NCBI GenBank assembly: GCA_018970765.1
Contig: JAGWVT010000003.1
Coordinates: 1-64,000 of the forward strand
Origin: Actinomycetales bacterium
GTDB lineage: Bacteria; Actinomycetota; Actinomycetes; S36-B12
Length of the DNA: 64,000 nt
Direction of reading: 5' to 3'
A program made the translations under genes and the position numbers. Each line of letters starts with the position of its first letter. The stretch's first letter is position 1. This document shows positions 25,380-34,802 of this stretch, one piece after another. Under the pieces are notes generated by a model. That model was given only the letters and a program-made list of their open reading frames with translations. It did not search any database and was not told the DNA's origin.

Positions 25380-26777
25380 ATGACCGTGAGCCCGGTGGAC
25401 TGGGGGCGTGTCCACATTGTGGGTATCGGTGGTGCCGGCATGTCCGGCATCGCGCGCATTCTGGTGGCCCGCGGGGTTGATGTCACGGGCAGTGATGCAA
25501 AGGAGTCCCGTCGGCTCGATGCACTACGCGCTCTCGGTGTAGTAGCGCAGGTTGGCCATCGCCCGGAATGGGTTGATGGCCGCGACACGGTCATCACCTC
25601 GACGGCGATCCCCACAAATAATCCGGAGCGAGTTGCCGCGCAGGCTCGTGGCCTTCGTTTGCTGAGTCGAGCCGAAGCCCTTGCCATGCTGATGCAGGGA
25701 AACCGAGGTATTGCGGTCTCCGGAACCCATGGCAAGACGACCACGACCTCGATGGTCACGGTGGCGCTACAGCGATGTGGCGTCGACCCATCCTTCGTGA
25801 TCGGTAGCGAACTTGCCGAAACGGGATCGAATGCTCATCTGGGCACAAGCGACATCTTCGTGGCAGAAGCGGATGAAAGTGATGGCTCGTTTCTAGCCCT
25901 GGGTGCGATCGCAGCGATTATCACCAACGTCGAAGCGGACCACCTCAATCACTGGGGAACTGTCGAGGCTTTGCGTCAGGGTTTCGTCGACTTCGCGACC
26001 GGTGTCTGTGATCGTGGCGGGTTCGTGGTTGCCTGTGGAGACGACCCCGGTGCTCGCAACCTCACGAACCAGTTGCGAGCACAGGGCGCTGACGTGCGGA
26101 CCTATGGCAGTAGCCACCATGACGACTTCCAACTTGCCAACCCCAGGCTCGCCGGAAGGGGCTGGCAATTCGATGTTGTGCACGCAGGCCGTCGCATTGT
26201 GGAACTGGGCCTGCGCGTACCGGGCCGTCACAACGCTTTGAATGCCACGGCTGCCCTGGCCACCGGAATCGGCCTCGGCTTCCCCGCGCAGGGGCTTGCC
26301 GAAGGCCTGGGAGAGTTCACCGGTACCCGACGTCGGTTTGAATACAAGGGCAGTGTCTCGGGAGTACGGGTCTTCGATGACTACGCCCATCACCCAACTG
26401 AGATCGCCACGACGCTGACGGCGGCTCGCGAGGTCGTCGGCGGCGGACGGCTGATCGTGGCCTTTCAAGCCCACCATTACTACCGAACGGCGCTGTTCAT
26501 TAAGGAATTCGGTGAGGCGTTGGGGCTCGCAGATGACGTGGTCGTCCTCGAGGTGTACGCCCCCGGGGAAGAAGCCATCCCCGGTGCCAGTGGTCAGACG
26601 ATGGCAGCCAATGTTCCGCTGGACCGTGACCACGTGGTCTTCGAGCCCCGGTGGTCAGCCGTGGCGGGGCACCTAGTGGCTCGAGCGCAGCCGGGCGACA
26701 TGATCATGACGCTCGGAGCGGGGGATATTGGCACCATCGCTGCCGAAGTGTTGACGCTCCTGGAAGCACGTGGCTAG
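25380..26777 (+). CDS. murC: UDP-MurNAc-L-alanine ligase
   Basis: VHIVGIGGAGMSGIARIL, SGTHGKTTTTSM, DDYAHHPTEI. Confidence 0.96.
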   Translation: MTVSPVDWGRVHIVGIGGAGMSGIARILVARGVDVTGSDAKESRRLDALRALGVVAQVGHRPEWVDGRDTVITSTAIPTNNPERVAAQARGLRLLSRAEALAMLMQGNRGIAVSGTHGKTTTTSMVTVALQRCGVDPSFVIGSELAETGSNAHLGTSDIFVAEADESDGSFLALGAIAAIITNVEADHLNHWGTVEALRQGFVDFATGVCDRGGFVVACGDDPGARNLTNQLRAQGADVRTYGSSHHDDFQLANPRLAGRGWQFDVVHAGRRIVELGLRVPGRHNALNATAALATGIGLGFPAQGLAEGLGEFTGTRRRFEYKGSVSGVRVFDDYAHHPTEIATTLTAAREVVGGGRLIVAFQAHHYYRTALFIKEFGEALGLADDVVVLEVYAPGEEAIPGASGQTMAANVPLDRDHVVFEPRWSAVAGHLVARAQPGDMIMTLGAGDIGTIAAEVLTLLEARG

Positions 26778-27504
26778 ACGCTCCACCGAAGTAACGCAGG
26801 GGTGGACGCGCCAAACCGGGCCGGTTGTCCGCCGTAGTCGTCGTCGACGTGCGGTGCTACGCCTCTTGCTCGCAGCGGTGCTGCTCGCGCTGGTTGCGGC
26901 TGGTGTGTGGCTACTGGCCTTCTCCTCGGTGCTGGAACTTCGCAACACGCGGGTGGTTGGTGTCCAGGGTGCTGCAGCGCAGGCGGTTCTTGAAGTCGCT
27001 GACCTACCAGTCGGGCTGCCGCTAGCCCGTGTCGACACTGGAGCCGCTATCGCAGCCGTCGCCCAGTTGCCCTGGGTCGATTCGGTGACCGCGACGCGGC
27101 GCTGGCCCGACAGCATCGTGCTGACCGTCAGTGAACGCCAACCGGTAGCGATACAACAAGCCACCGGACGCGGTGTCGACGCAGCCGGCCGCGCCTTCGA
27201 CCCCGTCAGTGCTCTGCCTGCCACGTTGATGACGATCGACGCACCGGATAGTGCGCTACCCACAGCGGTGGCGGCCTGGTTGGCACTGCCACCGGATCTC
27301 GCCGCCGAGGTCACCAAGGTGTCGGCGCGAACGCCTGACGACATCGCCTTTGAGTTGCAGTCGGACTCACTCGTGCGCTGGGGGAGTCCCGACGACGTTG
27401 CGCTGAAGGCCGAGGTACTTCGGCTGCTTATGCGCGAACCGGCGCTGGTGTACAACGTCAGTGCACCAGATGTGCCAACCGTGATTCCGCGCTCGGGTTC
27501 CTGA
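26770..27504 (+). CDS. ftsQ: Cell division protein FtsQ
   Basis: TM + POTRA-like region (VLELRNTRVVGVQGAAAQAVLEVADLPVGLPLARVDT); between murC and ftsZ. Confidence 0.9.
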   Translation: MARRSTEVTQGWTRQTGPVVRRSRRRRAVLRLLLAAVLLALVAAGVWLLAFSSVLELRNTRVVGVQGAAAQAVLEVADLPVGLPLARVDTGAAIAAVAQLPWVDSVTATRRWPDSIVLTVSERQPVAIQQATGRGVDAAGRAFDPVSALPATLMTIDAPDSALPTAVAAWLALPPDLAAEVTKVSARTPDDIAFELQSDSLVRWGSPDDVALKAEVLRLLMREPALVYNVSAPDVPTVIPRSGS

Positions 27505-28039
27505 TGACTGGTAGCACGATCCTGCTCTGGCATGGGTTCATGCGCAGCCCCCGACATCTCGCTTCGATGATTGGAATGCTGCGTTCGGCGAATTTCGCGG
27601 TTGTTGCACCGCATGCGCGGGGCCCCGTCGCGATGAATAGACCCGCCACTGCGCGCAGCGCGGTAGCTCGACTCAGTGCTACCCAGGGCCTGCAGGCCTT
27701 GCAATCGCACGATTCACCAAGTGCAGTCGTCATCGTCACGCACTCTGCCGGTGCGGCTCTAGGGGCATGGTCGGCGCTTGCTCTGCCCCCCACCGTGGTG
27801 CGGGGCCTGGTGTTTGCCGACGGCACTGACAACCTCGTGCGGGGTGCTCGCCAGAGCCTGCCGATGTTGCGGGGAGTCCCAATCCATCTCGTCGATGCTG
27901 ACCCGTGCCCATGCAACCGCTACGGAGCCTTGAGTCGTTTGGTTCGCGCCAACCACGATGTCGTTCGGTGCACAGTGATGCCATTGCGGCCCAGTTCCAA
28001 GCGGCGGTACTCGCGGCGGTACTCGACCTCGCGAAGTGA
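27504..28039 (+). pseudogene. Small alpha/beta-hydrolase with apparent frameshift near 27960
   Basis: ATGA overlap with ftsQ; THSAGAALG nucleophile elbow in frame 1, catalytic-His-like SVHSDAIAAQFQAAVLAAVLDLAK* in another frame ending 28039; annotated frame to 28127 has an R/S-rich tail. Confidence 0.6.
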
Positions 28040-28064
28040 GGGAGCGGGCGTGCTGCCGGCGGTG

Positions 28065-28087
28065 AGTCTCATGTCGAGGTTGAGACT
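28065..28087 (+). promoter_or_regulatory. Small hairpin upstream of ftsZ
   Basis: AGTCTCA-N9-TGAGACT. Confidence 0.5.
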
Positions 28088-28234
28088 TTGTTGGTGGGAC
28101 ACGCGTGACTGGGGTACATCTACGTGACGAGTTCAGGCCGCCACAGGCACCTTGGATGAGTGCCTGCGCGGCGATCCACGTGGAGGCTGGCAAGGTAGGC
28201 CTTGCCCATTGCAGTCGATGTGAAGGACGTACCC

Positions 28235-29362
28235 GTGGTTGCCCCACAGAACTACCTAGCCCAAATCAAGGTCGTCGGCATTGGGGGTGGTGGCGTCAAT
28301 GCTGTCAACCGCATGATCGAGGTGGGCATCAAGGGCGTGGAATTCATCGCCATCAACACGGACGCGCAGGCGTTGTTGATGAGCGATGCCGATGTGAAAC
28401 TCGACATTGGTCGTGAGTTGACCCGCGGCCTTGGTGCCGGTGCAAATCCAGAGATCGGGATGCAAGCAGCCGAGGACCACTCTGAGGAAATCGAGGAGGT
28501 GCTGCGCGGCGCCGACATGGTCTTCGTGACCGCCGGTGAAGGCGGTGGCACGGGTACCGGTGGGGCCCCCGTCGTGGCGCGGATCGCCAGATCCTTGGAT
28601 GCATTGACGATCGGTGTGGTGACCAAGCCCTTCGGATTCGAGGGGCGCCGCCGTGCGGCACAGGCTGAGATCGGCATCGAGAATCTGCGACCTGAGGTCG
28701 ACACTTTGATCGTGGTTCCCAATGATCGTCTGCTGTCACTGGCAGATCGCAACATCACAATGATCGACGCATTCCGCCAGGCGGATCTTGTGCTCCTCCA
28801 AGGGGTCGCCGGCATTACCGATCTCATCACCACGCCGGGCTTGATCAATCTGGACTTCGCCGATGTCAAGAGCGTTATGCAAGGTGCTGGTTCGGCGCTG
28901 ATGGGGATTGGTTCGGCCCGGGGTGAAGACCGTGCCGTGGAGGCGGCGGAACGGGCTATCACGAGCCCGCTGCTCGAAGCGCGCATCGATGGTGCACACG
29001 GCGTTCTCATGTCAATTGCCGGTGGGTCCGACCTCGGTTTGTTCGAGGCGAATGAAGCAGCGCGACTGGTGAACGATGTTGCGCACCCAGACGCCAACAT
29101 CATCTTCGGTGCCGTGATCGACGACACCCTCGGTGACGAGGTTCGCGTCACCGTCATCGCAGCTGGTTTCGATGGTGGGCAACCGCCCGCGCGACGGCAA
29201 GCCACCGTCGAACGAGAACCCTCGCGCCGTCCGCTACTGGAGGATGACTCCACTGGAGAGGTTCCGGTCGTTGTCACCTCCGGACCGCGTCCAGCGGCAC
29301 CCCGTTCAATTGGTTTCGACGATCATTCCGATGACCTGGACATTCCTGACTTCCTGAAGTGA
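28235..29362 (+). CDS. ftsZ: Cell division protein FtsZ
   Basis: [31 protein letters not shown] start [18 protein letters not shown]. Confidence 0.97.
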   Translation: MVAPQNYLAQIKVVGIGGGGVNAVNRMIEVGIKGVEFIAINTDAQALLMSDADVKLDIGRELTRGLGAGANPEIGMQAAEDHSEEIEEVLRGADMVFVTAGEGGGTGTGGAPVVARIARSLDALTIGVVTKPFGFEGRRRAAQAEIGIENLRPEVDTLIVVPNDRLLSLADRNITMIDAFRQADLVLLQGVAGITDLITTPGLINLDFADVKSVMQGAGSALMGIGSARGEDRAVEAAERAITSPLLEARIDGAHGVLMSIAGGSDLGLFEANEAARLVNDVAHPDANIIFGAVIDDTLGDEVRVTVIAAGFDGGQPPARRQATVEREPSRRPLLEDDSTGEVPVVVTSGPRPAAPRSIGFDDHSDDLDIPDFLK

Positions 29363-30120
29363 GGGATGTGCAGGTCTACGCCTCCGGAGTCATCGCGGGC
29401 TCTGCTGGGGGCGGGTCTGGTTCGGTCGACTCCAGCACGGTTGTGCGGTGGGCGGTGAGCGCCGATGGCCCGGCGGCACACGTGGATCCGGCCAATTGGT
29501 GGGTTGACGAACTTGGAGTGGCCCAACTTGTCGGTGCGACACGATCGGCGGTAACCGGGTCAGTGCACGGTGCGTCGGTGGCCTTCGCCGAGAGGCCGGG
29601 TATCGCAGCTGGCTGCGATGCCATCGTCACCGACCACCCCAATCTCGCGCTGGTGACCCTTGCCGCAGATTGCGTCCCCGTGGTGCTCGCCGATCCCGAC
29701 TGCGGTCTGGTTGCAGCGGTGCACTGCGGATGGCAGGGGCTCACCGTGGGCGTGGTCAGTGCAGCGGTTCGGGTCATGGTCCAACGCGGCGCTCGAGCAA
29801 TGACGGCGGTCGTCGGCCCGTCTATTTGCGCGACCTGTTATCCGGTAGACGATGACCGACTTGAACGGGTGCGTAACTCGGTAGCCCCGAGCGTTGCTGC
29901 CGAAGCCTGTCTTGATGACCCGGCTCGGATCGCTGTCGCAGCAGGAGTCGTCGCTGAGCTGCACTCCCTGCGCGAAATCGGGGTGCAGCGCATCGATCAG
30001 GTGCCTGGCTGCACTGCCCAGGACCCGAGACTGTTCTCGTTCCGAGACTCGGGCACGATGAATCGCCATGCCATGGTCGTTGCTGCATTTCATGACGGCG
30101 ACATACCTGAAAGTACGTGA
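29359..30120 (+). CDS. pgeF: Peptidoglycan editing factor / YfiH laccase-domain protein
   Basis: [43 protein letters not shown]. Confidence 0.9.
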   Translation: MRDVQVYASGVIAGSAGGGSGSVDSSTVVRWAVSADGPAAHVDPANWWVDELGVAQLVGATRSAVTGSVHGASVAFAERPGIAAGCDAIVTDHPNLALVTLAADCVPVVLADPDCGLVAAVHCGWQGLTVGVVSAAVRVMVQRGARAMTAVVGPSICATCYPVDDDRLERVRNSVAPSVAAEACLDDPARIAVAAGVVAELHSLREIGVQRIDQVPGCTAQDPRLFSFRDSGTMNRHAMVVAAFHDGDIPEST

Positions 30121-30123
30121 GTC

Positions 30124-30843
30124 GTGAGTGACACTGGTCGAGCAGCGCGCGCGGCGGATATTGCCGCCGGGTTAGCCGCCGCGCGGGAGCGCATCGCAAA
30201 GGCGGCTGCGGCAGCTGGCCGTTCAGCCAGCGAGGTGAACCTCGTGGTCGTGACCAAAACTTTTCCGGCATCTGATGTGGCGCTTCTCGCCGAGCTAGGC
30301 TGCCGGGAGGTCGGGGAGAATCGCGATCAAGAGGCACGCAACAAGCGCGCGGAGCTTAGTGACGCGTCGGCGCTTCGCTGGCACATGATCGGTCAGTTGC
30401 AGACCAACAAGGCGCGTTCGGTCCTCAGCTGGGCGGACGTCGTGGAATCCGTGGATCGCCCAGAACTCGTGGAAGCCCTCGATGCAGCGGCTGCTCGGCG
30501 CGAGCGGGTCCTTGACGTGCTGATCCAAGTGAACCTCGACGTCGACCCAACGCCAGGGCGGGGCGGGGTGCTGCCCAAGGACCTTCCAATGCTCAGCGAA
30601 GCGGTCTTATCGGCCCCCAGTCTTCGCCTACGGGGGTTGATGGGTGTTGCCCCGCATCCAGGCGACCCTGCGGCCGCTTTTGACCGGTTGGCCGGGGACT
30701 GGCAGGAACTTCGACGAGCCGCACCGCAGGCCACTGTGCTCTCTGCCGGCATGAGCGACGACCTTGAGGCCGCCGTAGCGGCCGGAGCGACACAGGTGCG
30801 GCTGGGTAGCGCCGTGCTCGGGTACCGAGTAAGAGTGCAGTAA
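30124..30843 (+). CDS. YggS-family PLP homeostasis protein
   Basis: VVVTKTFP, ENRDQEARNK, WHMIGQLQTNKA, SAGMSDDLEAAVAAGATQVRLGSAVLG. Confidence 0.93.
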   Translation: MSDTGRAARAADIAAGLAAARERIAKAAAAAGRSASEVNLVVVTKTFPASDVALLAELGCREVGENRDQEARNKRAELSDASALRWHMIGQLQTNKARSVLSWADVVESVDRPELVEALDAAAARRERVLDVLIQVNLDVDPTPGRGGVLPKDLPMLSEAVLSAPSLRLRGLMGVAPHPGDPAAAFDRLAGDWQELRRAAPQATVLSAGMSDDLEAAVAAGATQVRLGSAVLGYRVRVQ

Positions 30844-30906
30844 CGTCATCATGGGTCAGGCCCTCCGCACGTGCCTGCCCAGCAAATCTCAGGAGGCATA
30901 AGCAGC

Positions 30907-31575
30907 ATGGGCGCTTTGCGCAGAATGGCCGCGTATCTGGGCCTCGTTGAGGAGGACGGGTACGCCGATTATTCGAACTACGGTGAGTACGACGACTACG
31001 ACCAAGAGCGCAGCGACGTGCGGGTGCGTTCGGGTCGACACGAGCGAGGATCTGATCGCTCGAATGTCGTCGCCACGCGTTACACCTCCCGACGCAGTGG
31101 CGGACGGTTCGATGAGTCAGATTTCCAGGACGATGACGTGGAGGAGTACGACGAGCGCCAGTCTCGGCCAGGGGTCCGTATGGTTCGGCCTGATAGGCCT
31201 ACGGGTCCGGATCGCCGAACGGTTCGGTCATTTCGGCCGGATGCCGAACGCCCGCCACTGCGCCCGGCACCCACGCGTCGGCCAGCCATGCCCGACTTCT
31301 CGCGGATCGAGACTGTCCACCCGCGTTCTTATAACGATGCACGCCCAATTGGCGAGCAGTTCCGTGAGGGCGTTCCGGTCATCATGAACCTCTCGGATCT
31401 GGACGACACCGATGCCAAGCGCATCATTGACTTTGCCTCTGGCCTCGTCTTCGGCCTGCGGGGGTCGATTGAGCGTGTCACCCCGCGGGTGTTCCTGCTG
31501 TCACCGGTCAACGTCGATGTAGGGGATGTAGCGCGCGCTCAGATTGCGCAGCGCGACTTCTACAACCAGAGCTGA
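30907..31575 (+). CDS. sepF: Cell division protein SepF
   Basis: [17 protein letters not shown]...[44 protein letters not shown]. Confidence 0.95.
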   Translation: MGALRRMAAYLGLVEEDGYADYSNYGEYDDYDQERSDVRVRSGRHERGSDRSNVVATRYTSRRSGGRFDESDFQDDDVEEYDERQSRPGVRMVRPDRPTGPDRRTVRSFRPDAERPPLRPAPTRRPAMPDFSRIETVHPRSYNDARPIGEQFREGVPVIMNLSDLDDTDAKRIIDFASGLVFGLRGSIERVTPRVFLLSPVNVDVGDVARAQIAQRDFYNQS

Positions 31576-31597
31576 TGTTGGAAAGAGAAACAACGAG

Positions 31598-31882
31598 ATG
31601 AGCGCTGTAGGGCAAGTCCTGGCCACTGTGCTGTGGCTGTACTGGCTGCTCTTCGTCGTGCGCCTCATCTTGGATCTCATCCAGGGCTTTGCACGCGATT
31701 TCCGGCCCCGCGGAGTTTTTCTCATCCTTGCTGAGGCAGTCTTCACTTTGACCGATCCTCCGCTGCGACTGCTGCGCCGGTTCATTCCACCGTTAAGACT
31801 CGGCGCCGTGCAGTTCGACATGGCATTCCTGATCGTCTTGGTTGGCTTGCAGATCCTGACCCGCTTGGCACTGCTGCTTTAA
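31598..31882 (+). CDS. YggT family membrane protein
   Basis: DPPLRLLRRFIPPLRLGAVQFDMAFLIVLVGLQIL; location after sepF. Confidence 0.9.
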   Translation: MSAVGQVLATVLWLYWLLFVVRLILDLIQGFARDFRPRGVFLILAEAVFTLTDPPLRLLRRFIPPLRLGAVQFDMAFLIVLVGLQILTRLALLL

Positions 31883-31943
31883 GCCCTGCGACGATTGACG
31901 CCCAGGGATCAACCGTGAAGTTCCCCGTTTTGAAAGGTCAGTG

Positions 31944-32615
31944 ATGGCGGAATCAGCGCGCGAAAGCAGGGGAGTGGAATCCGGGGTCGGTGTTGCGCCC
32001 GTGCTGACCCCTACGGAAATCCGCAATGCCGCCTTCGGCACCACTCGTCTTCGCACCGGATACGACATGGACGAGGTCGACGCATTCTTGGACATGATCG
32101 AGGAACGGCTAGCCGTCCTGCTTGCCGAACTTCAGCGCGCGCAGGAGGGAGAGGCGCAGTACCGGGCTCAGTACGAGCAGTTACGTTCGCGAGTGGGCTC
32201 AGCAGCGCCCACCACGATTGTCCGTGCCGAATCGCCACAGGCCTCCCAGTCGCCGCAGGAACTCAGCCAAGCGCTTGCTCAAGCGCTGCTGGTAAGGCAG
32301 GCACTTATCGCCCAGCTGCGTGAACACATTGGTCAGGTGGAATCTCAAATCCGATCGGTACAAGCGAGCGTGGACACCGCAGCAACTGCCGGGGTGTTGG
32401 CCGCCGCGCAGTCAGAGCCGTCGCCTGCTCAGCCGGTGAGCGCGCAGGGTGCTGCGGCCCCCGACGTAGATCCCGACCAGGGGCAAGACTCAACGGAGCG
32501 CGCAACTGGGCCGATCGCGGGGGTACCACGTGATGGGGCACCACGAGCACGGGGGCCGGTGCCGCCGGATGCTACGCAGGAGATCCCGACCCAACCCCGC
32601 TACCCGGGCACCTGA
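31944..32615 (+). CDS. DivIVA/Wag31 family protein
   Basis: LTPTEIRNAAFGTTRLRTGYDMDEVDAFLDMIEERL. Confidence 0.9.
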   Translation: MAESARESRGVESGVGVAPVLTPTEIRNAAFGTTRLRTGYDMDEVDAFLDMIEERLAVLLAELQRAQEGEAQYRAQYEQLRSRVGSAAPTTIVRAESPQASQSPQELSQALAQALLVRQALIAQLREHIGQVESQIRSVQASVDTAATAGVLAAAQSEPSPAQPVSAQGAAAPDVDPDQGQDSTERATGPIAGVPRDGAPRARGPVPPDATQEIPTQPRYPGT

Positions 32616-32773
32616 GGGCACCCAAGCGCTGGGGGCGCTCCATGCTCGACATGCATCACGCATGAGAGGCATCTATAGTCCCGGGGACCGCGTTGATGCA
32701 GCGCATAGCGCCCGATCATGGGAAACGCGTGCGAGTGGTGGACACGCCAACCTGACGTGAAAGCGAGGAGTCA

Positions 32774-33199
32774 ATGGCCGCATCCAAGGCCGCAACGACT
32801 GCGGCCGCCCGCCTTGCCGTGCGCGATGACGAGGAACCTTGGACCAACGAAGAGATGTCCGAGGTTGAGCAGGCCTTGCGTGACGAGGTACGCCGACTCG
32901 AAGAGGAGATCGCCACCGCTGAGGCGGGTCTTGCAGCCCTTATCGAAGACTCCGGGGACGGGGCCGGTGACGATCAGGCGGATGCGGGCAGTAAGACTTT
33001 CGAACGCGAACATGAAATGTCACTTGCCAACAACGCCCGAGACATGTTGGAGCAGGTCCACCATGCACTCACCCGACTTGCTGAAGGCACGTATGGCGTC
33101 TGCGAAGGGTGCACCAAGCCGATCGGAAAATACCGACTTCAGGCATTTCCGCGAGCGAGCCTGTGTTTGGCCTGCAAGCAAGCCGAAGAGCGCTTTTAG
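32774..33199 (+). CDS. TraR/DksA-family zinc-finger protein
   Basis: GTYGVCEGCTKPIGKYRLQAFPRASLCLACKQ. Confidence 0.9.
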   Translation: MAASKAATTAAARLAVRDDEEPWTNEEMSEVEQALRDEVRRLEEEIATAEAGLAALIEDSGDGAGDDQADAGSKTFEREHEMSLANNARDMLEQVHHALTRLAEGTYGVCEGCTKPIGKYRLQAFPRASLCLACKQAEERF

Positions 33200-33232
33200 C
33201 GGCGGCGCCTGCCGGGCGCGTACAGTGCGGGG

Positions 33233-33844
33233 GTGACGGTCTCCGCCAATTCCCCGGTTGAGCGATCTGCGTCGGAGCGGTCCCGCAGTCGAACCTGCGT
33301 GATAGCCCTCATCGGGGTAGCCGTAATCGTGGTCATCGTCGATCAAATCGCTAAGGCCTGGGCTGTTCGAACGATGCTGCCCCGCATGTCGGCTGGTGGT
33401 GACGGCCCAATCGAAATCATCGGCAATTTCCTCAAACTCACCTACGTTGAGAACACCGGAGCGGCATTCGGCCTGGGCAGTGGCCTGACGGTGGTGTTCA
33501 GCCTCATCGCCCTCGGTGTCGTCATCGCAATCCTGCGTATGGCGCCACGCCTGGGTTCCCTGCCCTGGGCAATTGCGCTCGGTGGGCTCCTCGGGGGGGC
33601 CGTTGGGAATCTCGTCGACCGGCTCACGCGTGAACCGGGACCCGGCCGAGGCTACGTCGTCGATTTCATCGAACTCCCGTACTGGCCGGTGTTCAATGTG
33701 GCCGACATGTTCGTCGTGGGCTCGGCGATCCTGATGGTGGTGCTGTCGATCCGCGGGATCGATTACCGCGGGCAGGCCAACGCTGAGCCAGCCAGTTCTG
33801 AGCCTGACGAGCCCATAGAGCCCAGTAGCCCTGAATCCCGGTGA
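33233..33844 (+). CDS. lspA: Lipoprotein signal peptidase II
   Basis: VDQIAKAWA, ENTGAAFGLG, GNLVDRL, PVFNVADMFV. Confidence 0.95.
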   Translation: MTVSANSPVERSASERSRSRTCVIALIGVAVIVVIVDQIAKAWAVRTMLPRMSAGGDGPIEIIGNFLKLTYVENTGAAFGLGSGLTVVFSLIALGVVIAILRMAPRLGSLPWAIALGGLLGGAVGNLVDRLTREPGPGRGYVVDFIELPYWPVFNVADMFVVGSAILMVVLSIRGIDYRGQANAEPASSEPDEPIEPSSPESR

Positions 33845-34782
33845 CTGAGCGTCTCTTCCCAGTCCCCGAGGGGTTGGTTGGTGAGCGAGCCGACCTTGCC
33901 TTGACCAGGCTGCTGGGGATCAGTCGAGCCCGAGCCGCGCAATTGCTCGCGGATGGCTTCGTCACACTCGACGGGCGCGGGCTCGGCAAGAGTGATCGCC
34001 TAAGTGCTGATGGGCTGTTGGCCGTGACGGCAACCGAAATTGAGCCGACAGGGGCGGCCGTCGTCCCGATGCAGGTGCCCGGAATGCAGGTGTTGTTCGA
34101 TGACCGTGATCTCGTGGTGGTAGACAAACCTGCCGGAGTGGCCGCTCACCCCAGCCCGGGATGGGTCGGTCCGACAGTGCTCGGTGGCCTAGCGGGTGCC
34201 GGCATCAATGTCAGTGCCTTGGGTGCAGCCGAACGGCAAGGGATCGTCCACCGCCTCGATGTGGGTACCAGCGGCCTGATGGTCGTCGCTAAGAGCGACC
34301 TGGCCTATCGCGAGTTGAAGGAGCAATTCCGCGACCGCCTAGTGCACAAGGTCTACCAGGCGGTCGTCCAGGGCCATCTGGACCCGTTGGTCGGCACCAT
34401 CGATGCTCCCGTCGGCCGCCACCCCACCGCGGACTACCGATTTGCCGTTACCGCGCAGGGGCGTCCCAGCATCACGCACTACCGGACTTTAGAAGCTCAT
34501 CGTCACGGCTCGTTGCTCGAGATCGAATTGGAGACCGGACGCACCCACCAGATTCGCGTTCACATGTCAGCGCTGCGGCATCCCTGCGTCGGGGACCTTA
34601 CGTACGGAGCCGACCCGAGTCTGGCGAGACGGTTGGGACTGCAGCGTCAGTGGCTACACGCGGTGCGTTTGGGATTCACGCATCCGGGAACTGGTCAGGC
34701 TATCGAGTTCACCAGTGAACCGGCCGCTGACCTGCAGGAAGGGCTGGTGCGCCTTCGGGCGGGGGTCGGTCAGTCTGGTTAG
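33841..34782 (+). CDS. RluD/RluA-family pseudouridine synthase
   Basis: S4 domain + GIVHRLDVGTSGLMVVAKSD, TGRTHQIRVHMS. Confidence 0.94.
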   Translation: MTERLFPVPEGLVGERADLALTRLLGISRARAAQLLADGFVTLDGRGLGKSDRLSADGLLAVTATEIEPTGAAVVPMQVPGMQVLFDDRDLVVVDKPAGVAAHPSPGWVGPTVLGGLAGAGINVSALGAAERQGIVHRLDVGTSGLMVVAKSDLAYRELKEQFRDRLVHKVYQAVVQGHLDPLVGTIDAPVGRHPTADYRFAVTAQGRPSITHYRTLEAHRHGSLLEIELETGRTHQIRVHMSALRHPCVGDLTYGADPSLARRLGLQRQWLHAVRLGFTHPGTGQAIEFTSEPAADLQEGLVRLRAGVGQSG

Positions 34783-34802
34783 AGTGCACAGGTGGAGTCA
34801 CG

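Noticed and set aside
26673-27710. 345-aa minus ORF across murC end, ftsQ and hydrolase
   Set aside because: Low-complexity shadow ORF opposite well-supported genes.
28252-29277. 341-aa ORF antisense to ftsZ
   Set aside because: Ser/Arg/Pro-rich composition typical of antisense frames in high-GC coding DNA; ftsZ is unambiguous.
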